Shown here in pieces: positions 10,665-26,600 of a DNA stretch of 64,000 nt (within the stretch, counting starts at the first letter, position 1; each line of letters begins with the position of its first letter). The notes below the pieces were generated by a model that was given only the letters and a program-made list of their open reading frames with translations, was not told the DNA's origin and ran no database searches. Origin of the DNA: Chrysomallon squamiferum (taxonomy: Eukaryota > Mollusca > Gastropoda > Neomphalida > Peltospiridae); the NCBI GenBank assembly GCA_012295275.1, contig CM022665.1:27174946-27238945 (forward strand). The letters are read 5' to 3'. The position numbers and the translations under genes are program-made.

Positions 10665-13600
10665 AAAAAATAATTCTTAGTCATGTTTAATAATCAGAAG
10701 TATTAAAAATATTATTTTGGATATAAAGATTTACCAATATACATGGTTATTATTTGATTAATGGCAGTTTAATATTGTGCTTTTGTTCCTTTTATATTTC
10801 TAGATATAAAGTTATATTTTCAAACACTTAGGCATTCTCATAAACTTCTTACATTATTGTGATATTGTTATTAACTAACCTGCTGTTTGAGCCATGTGGA
10901 GAGTGTTGTTGTTATTCCAGACACAATTGTCACAGTCTCTGGTGTGTCACATTTCAGTATATAGTGTGCTACACGCTGTCCAGCAATAAGTAGCAACTGT
11001 GAGCCCATGATCTCATGATCATTTACTGTGAGCAAAACCTGAAATATGAATTATTTTAAAAATAATTTTTATGTGAGATGAGAAAGATACAAGTTGTATA
11101 TAAAAAAAAAAAAAGAATTTAAGAAAATAACTTTTCAAAATAACTTTGAAAATTAGTATCATGAAAAAAAAAAAAAAAAAAAATTAAGAAAAATAGATAA
11201 TTTTCTTGAAAAAGAATGAGAACAACCAAACAGTCACTAACTTCTTCTGCCAGTTTATCTTGGCCAAGAGAGTATAGTTCACACACATTGTGGCGTTTCA
11301 AATGATCCAGGTCCAGTCCAAAATCTTTAGCTAGTTCTAGAACTAATGCAGGCCACTTGAAAGCCACATTCTTCTGTCTCTTGCTGGGACTGGACAGTGG
11401 ATGCTGAGACACAGCCTGTGTGGGGCTCAGACTGTCTGATGACAATGGTGATGATTCGTTGACAGGACTACCTAAAGTTTTAACAGCATGGGAGATAACC
11501 CTGCAGAGAAACTGAAAAGAAAAGGAAAAATATTTTCAGATTGTATTTAGGGAATTTTTTTTTTACCGGAATAATAAGATCCATGGTAATATTACCATCA
11601 AAATAATTATCAGAAAAAAATAAAATAATAAAAATAATGTCAATGATATTTACTCATTTTTACATGCAACTGTAAGTGTTGTATTATATAAGCACAGAGT
11701 CAAAAAAAGAAAAAGAAAAAAGAAACAAGAAACTTGTTCTGTTCTTTTACCCAGTTAATGTTACTGTTAACAATAATCAAAATTTAAAATGTTGATATTT
11801 ATATCAAAATAAAAGAATGTGCAGATATTTACTGTTCTTCTGCTGAGACAAATGCCAGTGTCAATATTCTGGTTTGGAAGCAATGGATGGGAATGTAAGT
11901 CTTTGAAAAAACTGTTTTTACCCTGAAAATAAAAAAAATGACCAGTGATTAATAATTACATTTTAAAAAATTAAAATAATAAGGATAAAAAAACATTTTA
12001 TCAAAGCAAAATAAAATCTGTTTATTATCTGTTGTTTAATTATCTGACAGAAATACATCACTCTCAAATAACAAAACTTGGTTAAATCTTTAAAAATGTG
12101 CAATAGGTGATAAGTTGGCAAAAAAAAAAAAAAAAAAAATTAATTAATTATAATAATAAAAATAAATAAACAAAACTCTTACTGCCAATATTTTGGTTAC
12201 AAATCATGTTAAAATGCATCAAAATAACCAAAAATAATTTTTAAAAAACCAGGCTTGATCTCGAAGGATGTAACTTAGAATCAGAAAGAAACAGCACTTT
12301 CATATTGTATTAGCAATAAGAACATGAAGAGGAAAAACTTGAATACCTTCGAGTCAAACAGAGACAGAACTTTAACAGATTTCATGTTGAACACTAGAAT
12401 GGCATTGACAATGACAGCAAGGTGGTAGTGGTGTCGAGTCAGATGATAGTTGACTGGTTTCTGATCCACTGCTAACTCTCCCAGTGAAGCTGGGCCATGA
12501 ATATGCTGCCATATTGGTTCCAGGTTGAACACTGGAACTTCATTCATTTCACAATTTGCCTAAAAATACATAAACATTCAACATAAATTTGATAAATGTT
12601 TATAATTTTTTTTTAAAATATATATATATATATATATATAGTTACTATTAGATAAATAATAAGATAGCAAAAAAAACATAAAATAAATTTCAATAAGTGT
12701 AATGTAAAACTGTTTTATTTACTGTAATAAAATTCAGATTTCAGAATTGTGATAACTGAGCATTAGAAAATTAATCTATAAAACAAAACTGTAATATCAT
12801 CCCATACACATAATCTTAGGTATTTTGTACACAGTATGGGTGGATGTGTATACACATTCTATGTACTTTTTAGTAAATACTGCTTAAAATCCATATCTAA
12901 AATTAATATGAAATACATACTGAAAATTAAAATCATGGAACAAAATAATAATAATAGTTATAAAAAGTGTGAGAATTCTAAATTTCAAATATATTTTAAA
13001 AAGAAATTAAATAAAAATATATATAGTTATAGTGGTAATAAACAAAATAGTGCTTATCTGAATAAAAATTAAAATGAAACAAGAAAGAGAACACATTAAG
13101 AACATCCAGTCTGGAAACAAATCTTTCTTAGAGAAACCATGAAACTTATTTGTATATGCTCTTTAAAGACATGCACAAAGATAGTGTGATAAATTTATTT
13201 TCAAACATCTGAAGATGCATTTTATATGTAGTCTACATAAGATCGAGGAAAAGATAAAAAAAAATTAAATAAAATAAAAAATGAAAATGAAAATGAAAAT
13301 ATAAAAATAGTAATAATAAATAATAACTGAGAACTATTTATTTAAGGAGAAAACTGATATCATTTTAATCAAAAGTCTGAGAAAAACTGAAAGGCAAATA
13401 AAACCATGCAATTTTACTTTTTAACTGCCTCCATTACTGGACATTTTAAATAATGCAGATTTATAAAATTGCTATAAAGAAAACCTTAGCTGGATTATAA
13501 ATGTTTTTGTTTTAAAAATGGGTATTTCTATATGGCATGCCACTCTCAAACTGTTAGTGTGTTACTTGAAAACCATACACAGTTTCATACTTAAAATATA

Positions 13601-16600
13601 AATCTTACTAAATGATCAGGGCTATCATTTCTTCCATGCATCTTGAAAGTGTGACAGGCCTGAAGATGAGGGTAGCACTAATTCAGACATTGGAGGCAGC
13701 ACATATCATTATCAGTGATATTATTACATTTGTCATAAATTTTTCTTTTTTTATAAATATATTTGAAAAGGACCGATTTAAAACTAATAAAATAATAATG
13801 CTACATAACACAGTAACAAGTATAAATAAATGTATGTGAAAAGGACCAAGTTAAAACAAAATAATAATGCCTAATTAATATGATCAAATACAACTAAATA
13901 TATTTGAAAAGGATTGATATATAACTAATAAAATAATGTTAAATTACACTGTGTGAAAAAGACCAATCTAAAACTAACAAAGTAATAATTATATAAAATT
14001 AACAATATCAAATATAAATAAATAAATTAGAAAATATTTTTTAAATTCTTCTTTTATTACTATTCAGTTTAATGTGTAGTTAATTTGGTAATGGAGTCTA
14101 AGACTCTAATGATAAAAATTAATAGTTTACTAGATGTAATTTGTAAGTGATCAAATGAAACACAATTATGAAACTCATTAAAATGTTTCAGCATGGTATG
14201 AAATGGACTGATATGAAACAACAACAAAACCATGAAGTTTTTGTCTTGTAAATTAAACATAAATAATAAATTTGAACATAAAACAAAAAGTAAATTTTTT
14301 ATTTTACAAATTAGATATTCTGCTAACAAAATGATAGTATCTTTATTTTACAATGATGTTTTAAATTTGTTATTAAATAAATTAAAATAAAATACATTAT
14401 ACTTACATCCATTGTAATTTGAAGGAGATCACAGACGCACTGTGCAAACACAGTCATTTCTGAATCTGTCATCCCAATCTCCTACAGTATAAAACAATTA
14501 TATATATATGTATATGTATTTAACTTTTTAACTTATTTATACTAAAGATTAGAATATCAACATAAAGAATGTAACATTAGAATAAAGTTATGATTTTACA
14601 GCAAACAAATAAATTAATCTCCGTGTTATTTTCTTAAGTTAAAAAATAACAAAGCAATGAACAAAATTTGCTTTCTCTTAATTTTTGTTTCAGCTTTCAG
14701 AATCCTTTACTTGAAATATATAAAACTGAATTAGAATCAATCTATTTTACAATTAATTTAACATTTTCTTTTTCTCAATGTGAGGTTATTTTAAGGTTTG
14801 CTGTAGTTTTCACTAATTTTTAAAAAAATGCAAAAAATAAAAATACTATCACAAAACTAACCTTTTTACATAATCTCTCCTTTGGAGCTTTACCAACCTG
14901 AAAAGAAATAATATAAATAAAGAAGACAACTATGTTATTATGAAAAATTATATGGATGACTTGTTAAAATAAAACATAATTATGCAAATAAAATTATCAG
15001 AAGAGCACATACTATTAAAAAAAAAGAAAAAAAAAGCTGTAACACTAATTAAAACAAAATATTAACCTTCTCCATTAAATACACAGCAGCTGACATCCTC
15101 TTCATAACAAACATCTGCCACATCATATAACACACCCCTATGACAAAACAAACAAACAAAATTGAAAGAATAGAAATGAAAACAAAATGATTATAGCAAA
15201 ACAGACATCAATTTCTGTTGAAATGAATCAACAGTATAAATATTATAACAATTCCAAAACAACCAGCTTTGTAATGTTTTTAAATTATTACTTAACAGCT
15301 TGTTATTTCTGGGTATTAAATTTCAGATATTAAAATGTGCTAAATTAACTGGACAGAAATGTTCCTTTAATATGAATTTTTTGTGTTTTTTTGAATAAAG
15401 TATCAGTTATAATAAACATATGAATAATAATTAGTGGAAAACAGTATCAATGTTGTCAGTAATATGATGACCACACATTTAAAATTCTATCTGTAAAGTT
15501 TTAATAGCAAACCTTGTCTCAGAACAGCATTCTGTATGAGCATCAGAAATTCCAGTGATAACTGCAAACTTTGTACATCCTTAAACAATGGAACAAAACA
15601 AAGATTCTATTAACGTCTTGGGAAAAATGTATTTAAAATTTGAAGTAAAATGTTCTTGAAAGGATTTTTGAAATAACATTAGGTAGAATATTGTCACAGA
15701 TCTGTAACTGATTCAAGGACTGAAGTAAATGCTGCACAAAGAATAATTATAATTTAACACATTTGAAACAAGTTGTATTTACAAAAGAATATCTGTGTTT
15801 GTGTGTGCTTGTGTAATAAATAAATGAAATAAAATAAAATAAAATATTTAAAAAAAATAATAATAAAGAAAAGAAAAAGTAAGACTCTTCTAAATCACGT
15901 TTGCATATATACATCTCTATAAACTGAAAAAAAGAAAGAAAAAGAAAAAACAGAAATCACCTCCCAGAACAATTCATTAAGTTTAGTTACAACTGTTCTC
16001 AAATATAACAAATGAAGAATTTTTAAACAGACATTATCATACTGCCTGATACGAAAGAAGGTGACAAGAAAAAGAAGATATAGAGAAAAACAAATACTGA
16101 TCACATTAGCTACCTCAGGATCTCTGTTCCAGTGTGCAGCACACTCCCAGCAGCAATTAGACAAAAGTACATCATTTTCCAAACTGTGAGGAAACCTCTG
16201 ACGCAGATCATCTAGCTGAACTAAAAATGTAAAACAAAAATTGATACCTGTAAATTTGTTTTAGTTGTCATTTTATTATAAATTAATGTTAAGGGAAAGT
16301 TAATTATGTAATTAAAAAATATATATATATATATTTATACATACACACACATGTACAAAACAAAATAGATGAAATTAAATGTTACATTTATAAATATCCT
16401 TTAGAAGCAATAATAATAATGTAATAAGTCTAAACATACCAACTGTTGAATCCAAATTAAAATGCTTAAGCTGCTTATAAATAAATTTTTGATAAATGAA
16501 CACTAGATCATTCTTTTCTCTTCTATTACAGTAATTAACACTACTGTTATTATTACAGGAAACAAGGAGTTTTTTTTTAACTAACATTGAATCATTTCTA

Positions 16601-19600
16601 GTGGTGAATGACCATGCTTAATTTCATCATTTGTTGTGTCTTCCACCTCCACTTTGGGCTGGCTTTCTTCATCAGAACTGTTTGCTGGGTAGTTTTTGTA
16701 CAAGGACTGTGGACTCAATCGTAGACGTGTTATATACTGAGCTACTACTTCAGAAATTGAGCCTAAAGAAAAGAATATAATTAATGACCACAGCAATAAT
16801 AATTCATATTTCATAACAAGTTTTTTTTCTTATAGTCTGTAACTTTGTACTTAAGACAATAGGAGAATAAATGTATTATTTTTTAAATAAAAAGTGAAAA
16901 ACATCAGAAGGAATATTTTTGTAACTATGTATTCTAACCAAATTATAATTTTATTTAAAAACTAAAAAGAAAAAAAAGAAAATCTCCAAACATCTAACAA
17001 TCATCTTGCTGTATAAAAACGAGTTGAAAAGATAAATGTGTAACTCTAATATATAACTACTGTTGTGCAATATATTTATACTGATGTCCAGACAAGATTT
17101 ATAAAATATGAGAAACAATATCCAGGTGTTTAATATTTTCACAAATCAAAGTAAAATATAAGAAGCATATTTAAAATTACACAAGCACACTAACCTCTTC
17201 CACCTTCAAGAAGTTTTGTTACAGAGACTCTGATTGGCTCTTCACTTGTAGCTACACTGTCACTGGCTGACAGTCTTAGATGAAACAAAGTGCTGAGAGC
17301 AAGCACATCCTCCAGCTGTTTGACTAGTAGATTCCAGTTTTCCATATCTATAGCCAGAGTTTCCCATTCAGAGAGGTCAGATTTGTCTGATTCCACACTG
17401 GAGGTGTCTGCATCAGGGTCCTGTAAGGGCACAACCTGATTTACTAATGATCAGTTCTCAAAGTGTATGTTAGTTGAAGAAATTAAATCACCAAATATAA
17501 ACTTGATAAGATGTATGGACTGAACCACAGAACTCCTTTCTGAGTGTGGAATAACTTATTTCACATACTGGTTGATAAAATGGAGACAGGTAAAATTCAA
17601 TATATTATATAGGTAGGTATTAATGTAATGACACTATAGATCAGATGCACTGATATACATGTTTAAGATGTAATTTTTGTTAGAAAGAACACAGAAGCAT
17701 AATCAAGCTTATAAACAAAACCTACAATTAAACACACCTGAAATATTCACAGAAAGCTAAATTATGTCATCACATTTGAAGATTAAATCAAGTTTTTAAT
17801 TAATTTAATTTACAAAGATACTGGTATGTTCTTTTTAATACTGTTTTTTATACAGACTCTGAATAACATTAAAAATAAAAATATAAACACATCATTTCAA
17901 TTCCAGTTATTTTAAGAATGATTTGAACTTATAACTGTGGTTGCAGATGCTACAAAATACAATCAAAATATCATTAACAGAATTCCTTTTAAATATATTT
18001 TTAGAATGATTTAGTCTATCACTACAGACACAAGATAAGTATTCTTACAAATATTTGTTTTTTTTATAAACATAGGAAGACTATTTACTTTTGCCTTTGT
18101 CTGATTGCCATGAATCTCAATGGCAAGACTTCTACATGTGATGGCCAGGAGATAAGCAGCTAGGATGTTTTCTGACTGACTGCAGGCATCACGTATTCGC
18201 TGCCACCATGGTGATACTTCACTGTGGTCAACAATCAGTTCACTTTTATCTGAAATTTCAGTAGAGAAGAAAGCCATTATACAACAATGAAAAAAAACTA
18301 ATTTTTTTAAATAAAATAAAATAAATAAACAAAATGAAGCTAATACTACTAATGTTAAAAAAATAAATAATTATTTATCATAATTTAATTATGTAGATAA
18401 CAAAGGACAGATTCCACATTATTTTTAAAAATTATTTTACAACAATAATTATCTTTTAAAAACTGGAATTAACTTATAAAAAAAAATCCTATCAAATCTA
18501 TTTAGTGGATGTTAAAAAGTAACTGAAAACCAAACAAGAATTCCCGAAGACACCATCTTTTTAAAATTATCAAAAATGTTTTTATGGTTTTGATTTATTT
18601 TGATCAGTGAACAAAGCTTTTACTTTACCTGTCATGCCAGTAAGTGTTTTTAAAACATGATGTAGATGTGGAAGTGAATGACAGGATCTGTCATTAGATG
18701 ACAACCAATACAGTAACAGAAGTGTCTAGAGAAAAAAAAACAGAAAAAAGCTTTCACTAATATGATATACAAGAAAGTAAAATTTTCATTATATTTGCTA
18801 ACTGAACATCACTTTTATGTATGTAAATGAATTTTTCTTTTATTTAGACTACAAAACATAATAGTATAGTGATTGTTTGGAAAGTCAATATCAGAAATTC
18901 AAGGGGCAAATACTGAAACACAAGGGCAACATTTAAAGTATACTTAATAATAATAATGAAAGAAAATTGTCTAATGTATGTGTAATGAGTACAAACTGGA
19001 AATAGCAAAACATCTGATCAAAACAATGATTCTTTATTCTACATTACTTTAATTCTGCTTCTACTCTATTATACTTAAATCAATGCTGCATTATTTTATG
19101 AATACAGTTATTTATTTTGTCTAGTGTTTTTAATTATAATATTTTAATTTTATTTTTAATAAGCCAAGATCATTGGGAAAATTATATGTACGACTTACTA
19201 TAAGCTGTTCAGGAGAAAGGCTTGAATCTTGTAAAACTATACTCAGTTCTCCAGATGATGAACAATTAGACAGACATTTATGGAAGAAGAAATAAGCTAA
19301 AAATGTATAAAATAAAATATATTTTAAAAATCATTTGTATTGTTATAGAAACAGAAGCAATGTCAACTTGGAAGGTTTTGATTTGCTGATTTACAATTAT
19401 TACAAATATGCATGCAACATGTAATATATATAAAAATTCCTCCTCTTTAATTTCAAAAACTGTTTTCTCATTAATTTTGTAACAGACAACTCATACAATC
19501 AGTTATAAAAGGTGCTTTAATTCTGCAAATACTTAAAAATACAAAACACAAAAACGTATCTATTGGATGTCAAAAGAAGTTAAAATTTATATTATATGAA

Positions 19601-20644
19601 TTGATGATCAATATCTATATATAAAATTCAGTATTTAAATTAAAGGTGTCATTTAAACAAAAAAAATAACAAATATAGTTCTGTTTACTTCTTTATTTCT
19701 GTAAATAAAAATTATTGATTTATTGCCTACCAATGGCAAGGTTTCTATCCTCTGAATTTCCTTTGTGTAGAGTTATGACATTAGATCGTGCAGGATCAGT
19801 GTCACTAACATGTAACTGACAGGAGAAGCTGTGGAGAAATGAAGTGATGGCTAGTGTGTCTTCTTCAAACTTCACTCTTGTCTTGTGTGCACTGTAAACT
19901 GAAGTGAATTTCTCCACCTGTGATACAACTGCTTCACTCTCTGGCAAAGTTAGACTGAGTACTTCAGAAACCATCTGCAGTAAAAGTATTATTTTGCTAT
20001 ACTATGTTCATCCTAGCCTAGAAATAATTAAATACTTCTTCTTTTTCTTTTTTTTTAAATAGTACTTTATAAGCAATTAATTTTAAGTGAAATTACCATC
20101 ATTATGATTATCATGTGGAATGTCAGTTATCTACTATTAAGATGTAATTTTGTCAGAAGTATAACATGGATTATAAATTTCAAATGTGTTTACATATAAA
20201 ATTAATAGTGTTTTGTAAAGTAAATATTCTATTTTAGATCATTATTAAAGTACTGTTTATAGATATTATTGTGTGCAGGTTTATACACACCAATGTATGC
20301 ATAAAAACATAGAAACAGATCAAGAAAGACAGAGAAAGAGATAAAAATAAACATTTAAAAGATGAATTGTTGAGTAGATACAGAATGGCAGATGAAATAC
20401 AAAATGTGAAATTATATTAAATAACAAAGCTTTCATTAATTATAAATAAATTCAAAACATTCAAAATAAATAAATTTAAACAATTATAAAATGTTTTTTA
20501 CCTCTGCATCTGACTCATGTAACCCATTCGATTTGGAAATATCTGAAGACAGTTTCTTTATCATGCAATATGTATGCAAGAGACTGTCCTGAGCTTGACA
20601 GAATCGTAAAAACAATTTGCTGTCGATGTCAATACTGGCTTCGG
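10400..20644 (-). CDS. RAB3GAP2: RAB3GAP2 exons 18-34, C-terminal half
   Basis: Coding exons in transcript order: 20644-20502, 19974-19731, 19296-19199, 18725-18629, 18249-18089, 17420-17195, 16762-16586, 16220-16114, 15579-15513, 15137-15067, 14897-14862, 14481-14407, 12559-12347, 11922-11833, 11511-11242, 11038-10880 and 10567-10400. The 36-base exon 14862-14897 ([12 protein letters not shown]) is very short but phase-correct, with a GTTAGT donor. This half forms the Rab3GAP C-terminal regulatory domain. A serine-rich, poorly conserved insert ([16 protein letters not shown]) sits in the 270-base exon. The (CA)n tract of the transcript at 10621-10661 lies about 55 bases before the last acceptor. 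Confidence 0.94.
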
Positions 20645-23600
20645 CTGAAAATATTTCACAAAACATGATTAATACTAGTTTACTTCTCTACGTTTAATGT
20701 AGCTGGTATTTACAAACAGAAAAATGTCTCAAGCCTAACATTAAAAACTGCCACATTAAATATCATGAGAGATTTTCTTTATGTAACTGAAATATTTTCT
20801 TTCACTCATTGTCTCATTAAAAATAACAAAACAACAACAAAAACCCTACTCCCCTAAAAACATCGATAATTAATCAAGTTTTGTAAATGGTTTAGCCATT
20901 AGAAGTCAGTAACAAAAACTGTAAATAACTACAGTTACTAGGTGTACATTACTACATATGTATTTGTTGACAATGCTTTTACCTCTGTTGTTAATTTGCT
21001 GAATACAAGCTTTAAGGACATTTTTCATGACATCTCCTGACAAATACTTTGTGCTGAGTACTCTCTCCACAGCCTACATTAAAAAAAATTAACACTATAT
21101 TACAGTGATATTAATACAAATATACTCAATTATCAAAAGCAAATTAGTTTTTAAAGAAGGAACCAATTTAATTAGATCAAACATATTAATAATATATTAT
21201 TTTAAATAGTAGATGGAGATAAAAAAAACACATAAAGATAAAACAACTGAGTAAAATAAACTTTTACAGATTACAAAATGGAAACTTTAAAACCAGGATA
21301 ACTGATTTAAATATAGTTCACTCACCTGCTGTGCTATGTTGGCAATTTTCATGTCTAAAATTACATCTTTTATTGTGGTTTGCAAGACTTCTGAAATATA
21401 AACACACAAGACAAGATAAATTATGTCGAGTAATATCTAAGAAACAAATGTGTAGGTGATGATTACCAGAAATGATTTATTGCAATATGTGCATATTTGT
21501 AAATATATTTACCAGATGATTCAGCATGTTCTTTTAAAGCAGATTTCAGTTTTCTCAGTAAATGCAGATCTCTGGCTCGTTTACTGCTTTTATCACTGAA
21601 ATCAAACAAAACTGAATTAATATACAGTACACAGTGACATCTTATAATTATAATGTTACTGTGTTGAGTATTAGGTATGATGTTAGTATGTACATCCAGG
21701 GTAAACAAATCTTTTTTCAAGCATTATGTACAAATCCCAAAATATAACCAAAATATACCCAAAAATTAACAAATTGTCTTAGTTTTATAATTTTTTAAAA
21801 TGAAGATATCTCAATACAGTGGAAATTTATATTAAAATAAAGGTAATGAAAAATAAATAGGAAAGAAGGAAAATGTTAAATTGTCTTGTGCAAAATTACA
21901 TGCTTCACCATAGAGCTATATTAGAGTGTAGTAAAGTATAAGCTATACCTTAAAGCTAAATGAAATGGCACCTCCAGTGTCTTAATGGTGCCATCAGGTT
22001 CAACCAGTGCACAACTAAATACTTTCGTCTTGATTCCACGACTTGTCACGTTGTTCAGTCCCATCATACCATGACTAGGAAAAATCAGCTGACAACACTT
22101 GCTGGTATTAAAAGCTGCTACTCTTGGTCCTGTGGCTGCTGTCCATACCTAAAATAAAAAAATGAAAAATTAAATAATCAAAGGATATCTGAAGTATACA
22201 AGTGACTTTGAAACCAGTTTATTTAAAGAAAACAACGATATTTTATATTTATCACGTTTGCAATCTGAATCATATTAATTATATATTTGTATGTCTGTGT
22301 TTCTGTTTGTGTGTGTGTGTACATGCATTTTTATATAGTCTGTCATTAATTAGAAAATTTCAAGCAGAATTTTATTATTTTATGTTAATAATAATACTCA
22401 ATTAAATTCACTGGTAACAAAAGCAAATACTTTAAAAAAAAAAACTAAAAAAAAAAACTATACCAGTTTCTAATTCAACTGCTTCTTCTGAATATGAATG
22501 CAGACAATAAAAAAATATAAAAAATATCATGTAAACTGGCAATACTACCTCAAGGATTCCTCTTCTTGGTGCATAGATGACTAGAAACTGAGCAACTCTA
22601 GAGTGATCCTTGTTTCCACCACTTTGTGTTTCATCTTCACGAACCTGTATCCAGCCCAGCTGAGCATCACGGTAACCTAGAAAACAAACATATGCTCATT
22701 TAAAACAGAAGATAAGGATATATAAAATTATATAATTATGCCGTTTCCTACCCAATTGTATTTAAAAATGATAAAACATTTTTGCAATGCTTAACTCTAA
22801 TATTCATCTGTAATATATATTACTGGTTACACTACAATAATGTACGGTGTTCAAAAAAACAGTTAATGATTAAAAGTAATTTTATTTAGTTTTATAATTT
22901 AGAAAAAAAGTGAATATTTCACACAATGTTAAGATTATTACCTTTCCACATTCTGACAGCAATTCCTCTCTCAGCATCAATCAGTACAACTCTGCCATAG
23001 CTGTCAGTTAAGGCAGCATATCTGTTGTTGGGTGACAAAGCAATGCTGTTTCCAGATCTTATCTGATCAGGCAAACCAAATCTACAAAATAATTTTGTTT
23101 CCATACACGTTTTTATCAAAAGAAATAGAGGACTAAATAAAACAGCCAAATATAGTAAGTACTGACTATTTGTGTATGAAAAACAAAATTCATAATTAAT
23201 ACATGTTAAATTTAAATAAAATATATAATGGTTTACCTATCAAAAATTATGAAACAAAGCATGTCAGAAAGGATAGTTCTTAAATTTATTTTATTTTCCA
23301 AACAAGTATCTTGAAATATAAATAATATGACATAGGAAAATATACAACATTATTTTTATGGGTACTTTCTTGATATTTGTGACTCTTATTCCTAAATATT
23401 TAAAATAAAGCACTGACCACCTCTTTGGTTATCATGTAATGGTTAATATAGATAAACACAATGACACTAACGCTGAAAAGCGGATATTATTAGACTATTT
23501 TATAACATAGTACCTGGAAGACAGTGGTGTTGCTGGTTCTATTTTAGGTGTAAATTTGTCTTTAACATCATCTCTCTGTTTGCCTCCAAACCCAAGCCAA

Positions 23601-26600
23601 CCACTGAAAACAAACAAGGCTATAAATGAAATTTAAATATGTAAGACTGGTGAAAAAAATATGAAGACAAAATATATCATGAAAACACTAATGATTTTAA
23701 CTGATTAATTATTTTATAATTGTTTTTTTTTATTTATTTAATCAAATGGGACCATTACAAATTTAAATTTAGGATTCTTAATATAAAACAACACATACCT
23801 AGCTGCAGATATTAATGCTGTTTTTATTTTGTTTGCCATAGCCAAGGCAACTTCAGACAGAATTGGCTGTGTACTTCCCTGTAAAATACCAAATGAATAA
23901 ATAAAGAAGTAAAAACAAAGAAAAACTTCAGCGGACTGAACTTATCACCTTAAATTTTATCATAGATAATTTACTTCCTACGATGTAAAGAAACTCAAAA
24001 TGTGTTTTATACTCATAATCTTTCATTTAAGAACTAACCTCAATAGCATAAAAGAATCCAGTGTATGGTCCCATGCCAGCTGTAAGATACAGAGTTGCTG
24101 CAGGTGGAGAACTCTTTACCTGAGCACTGAAACCTCCAATCATTGAGGCAGTCTGCATCTGGTCAAAAGCATTTGATGTGTGCAATCCTGTAAAAATTTA
24201 GAAAACTTAAAAAATGAGACATCAAAACTTGAAAAAAAAAAATAATAATAATAAATAAAAATTTTGAAAATTAAAAAAAAAAAAAAGAAAACATACAAAT
24301 TTAAGTATGGAAAATAAATAAATAAATAACAATAATAGTAGTAATAATAATGACAAAAACAAAATAATAAAACCATCGGCAGTAAGAACAGTAATAAAAG
24401 ATATTTAATGGGAATTGTTATTCTAATATTTATGATTTATCTATGAATGTTTATTTCAAATAATGTCTGATAGTCATCATGTTTCTATGATTAGATAATA
24501 TCAGTTTCAATGAAATGTATATACACTTACCACAACTGACTTCGTCATTTATTTTCTCCTGCCCCTGCAGTCCCCACTTTTTGTAAGCCAGAGGTGGTGG
24601 CTGCAATCCAGTATCACCTCCACTAGCTGTGGCTAATAGTGATAATCAAAACATGGCAGAAGTAAATAAATCTTTTTATTTGAATACACATTATTTAACT
24701 TAATTAATTAATATTTTTTTTTTTTATTTTATAAACAGATTTTTGGAAATATAGTCATTATTAAGAGAGTTATAAATTAAAAGAGAAAAAATTAAATATG
24801 ACATTAACATCATACAGCTAGTTTCAACTTAGATATATGTTTGTTAAAATACTTCTTTGCAGACAGTCTTGAACAGTAATACCATTGTCACTGTTTGTGT
24901 ATATAAATGTTCATGTTTGCTTTATTGTGAAAAAAAACAAAAAAACAAGAACCTCTTGCAACTTGATTTCTGCAGGCACGAAGTGACTGAATTAAACTAA
25001 AACCATCTATAGAAACCACAGCCTTCCGGTAGAGAATTACAAGTTCCTCATGCTGCAGAAAAAATGTAGTAGTTCAATAAATTAATTATTAAAATGCAGA
25101 TGCAATTATGGAAGAAACAGTTCAAAATAATAATAATAATTAAAAAAATAATTAATCCCCCCCCAAACATAAAAGCAAAATATACTTCCAATGTCTGTGT
25201 TTTTTCTTCCCAAATACTTATTATATTTCAACTATCAGTTTATTTGCAGAAATTTTCTAATCAAGTTCAAAAATGTTAATTATTATTAAATATCTTCTCA
25301 AAGATGATCTTGGTAGTTATTGTAATTTATTTATCTGTAGTCACTAATATCAGAATTTCTATGTAATAAGATAAAAACAAATCACTAACCTGTTCTGCCA
25401 TGCCTAAATATCTTGGTGGTTCATAGGTTCGGCATTTAAGCTTCTGAACTGGCTCCATGTGCAACAGTTGTGACAGTAACAAGACTCCAGTCTAAATATA
25501 AAATTAAAATAGAGAAAAACATTTATAACATAATTATGTTAGTTTCTGAAATATCAGGATACATATAAACAATTATCTTGAAATTATAATTATTGAAAGT
25601 ATTTACATATTATTTTTTATTAAAATTAATGAATTTTTAAAGGTAAACATCCAAGATCTTTCAAACATATGTTGACAGATGTGTATAAATTGTAGTTGTT
25701 TGAATGTGTTTAACATTTACCTACCTCAGTGTACATTCTGATATAACCTGTGGAAAAGCCAACAATAATACAAGTCCAGTCGGGAGCTCCATGTGTGCTT
25801 CTGTCAATGACAATTAACATTCACTTAACTGACAGTCTAGAACAACTTAACACTGTAATGGCTATATATAAGATCTACAAATGTAATTAAAATTTAACTA
25901 AATTTGAAAATTGGTATTAGCAAATTCTATGTTCTTAAAGCAATCTTTGGCAAATAACATTATTTGAACAAACAAACTAATTTCAAGCTTAAATATATTG
26001 GTTTAAATTCCTGCAAAACTTATTTTAATCAAACCCAAAATATGTTGGAAAAGGAAAACAAAACAATTTTTGTTATTATTTTTTTTACCTTTTCTGTGAA
26101 GCCAACGGCAGGCACAAAACACAGTTTATAACTTCTCTGAAATCAAAACCATAATGAATTTCAATAACAGGTTTCACATGAATTTATTAAATCAAAAAAA
26201 AAATTAAAAATTACTACTACTACTACTACTACTAATAATAATAATAATAAATAAATAAATACTTGATTAAACTAAATAATTTAGCTAAAATATAACAGTA
26301 AAGGTAGCATCTATGCCTAAGTTAACTGCAATGACATATTTGTTATTTGTAATTTTGAAAATCCTATGCAATAAAAAGCTTACCCTTCATCCTGACTTAA
26401 ACAGCTCTGCCAAGCAATGGAATACTTGGTATCCATGTCTTCATTTTTATGGCTTGGATCCCATTTTTCTGTCAAAGTTATTTAAGTACACAATAGAAAT
26501 AAAATGGAAGTACAAGATAAAAAAATAAAATTTAAATAAATAAACAGATAAATAAAACAAGATTAGTAAAATACATATAAAACAAAGTTAAAGTGAGAGT

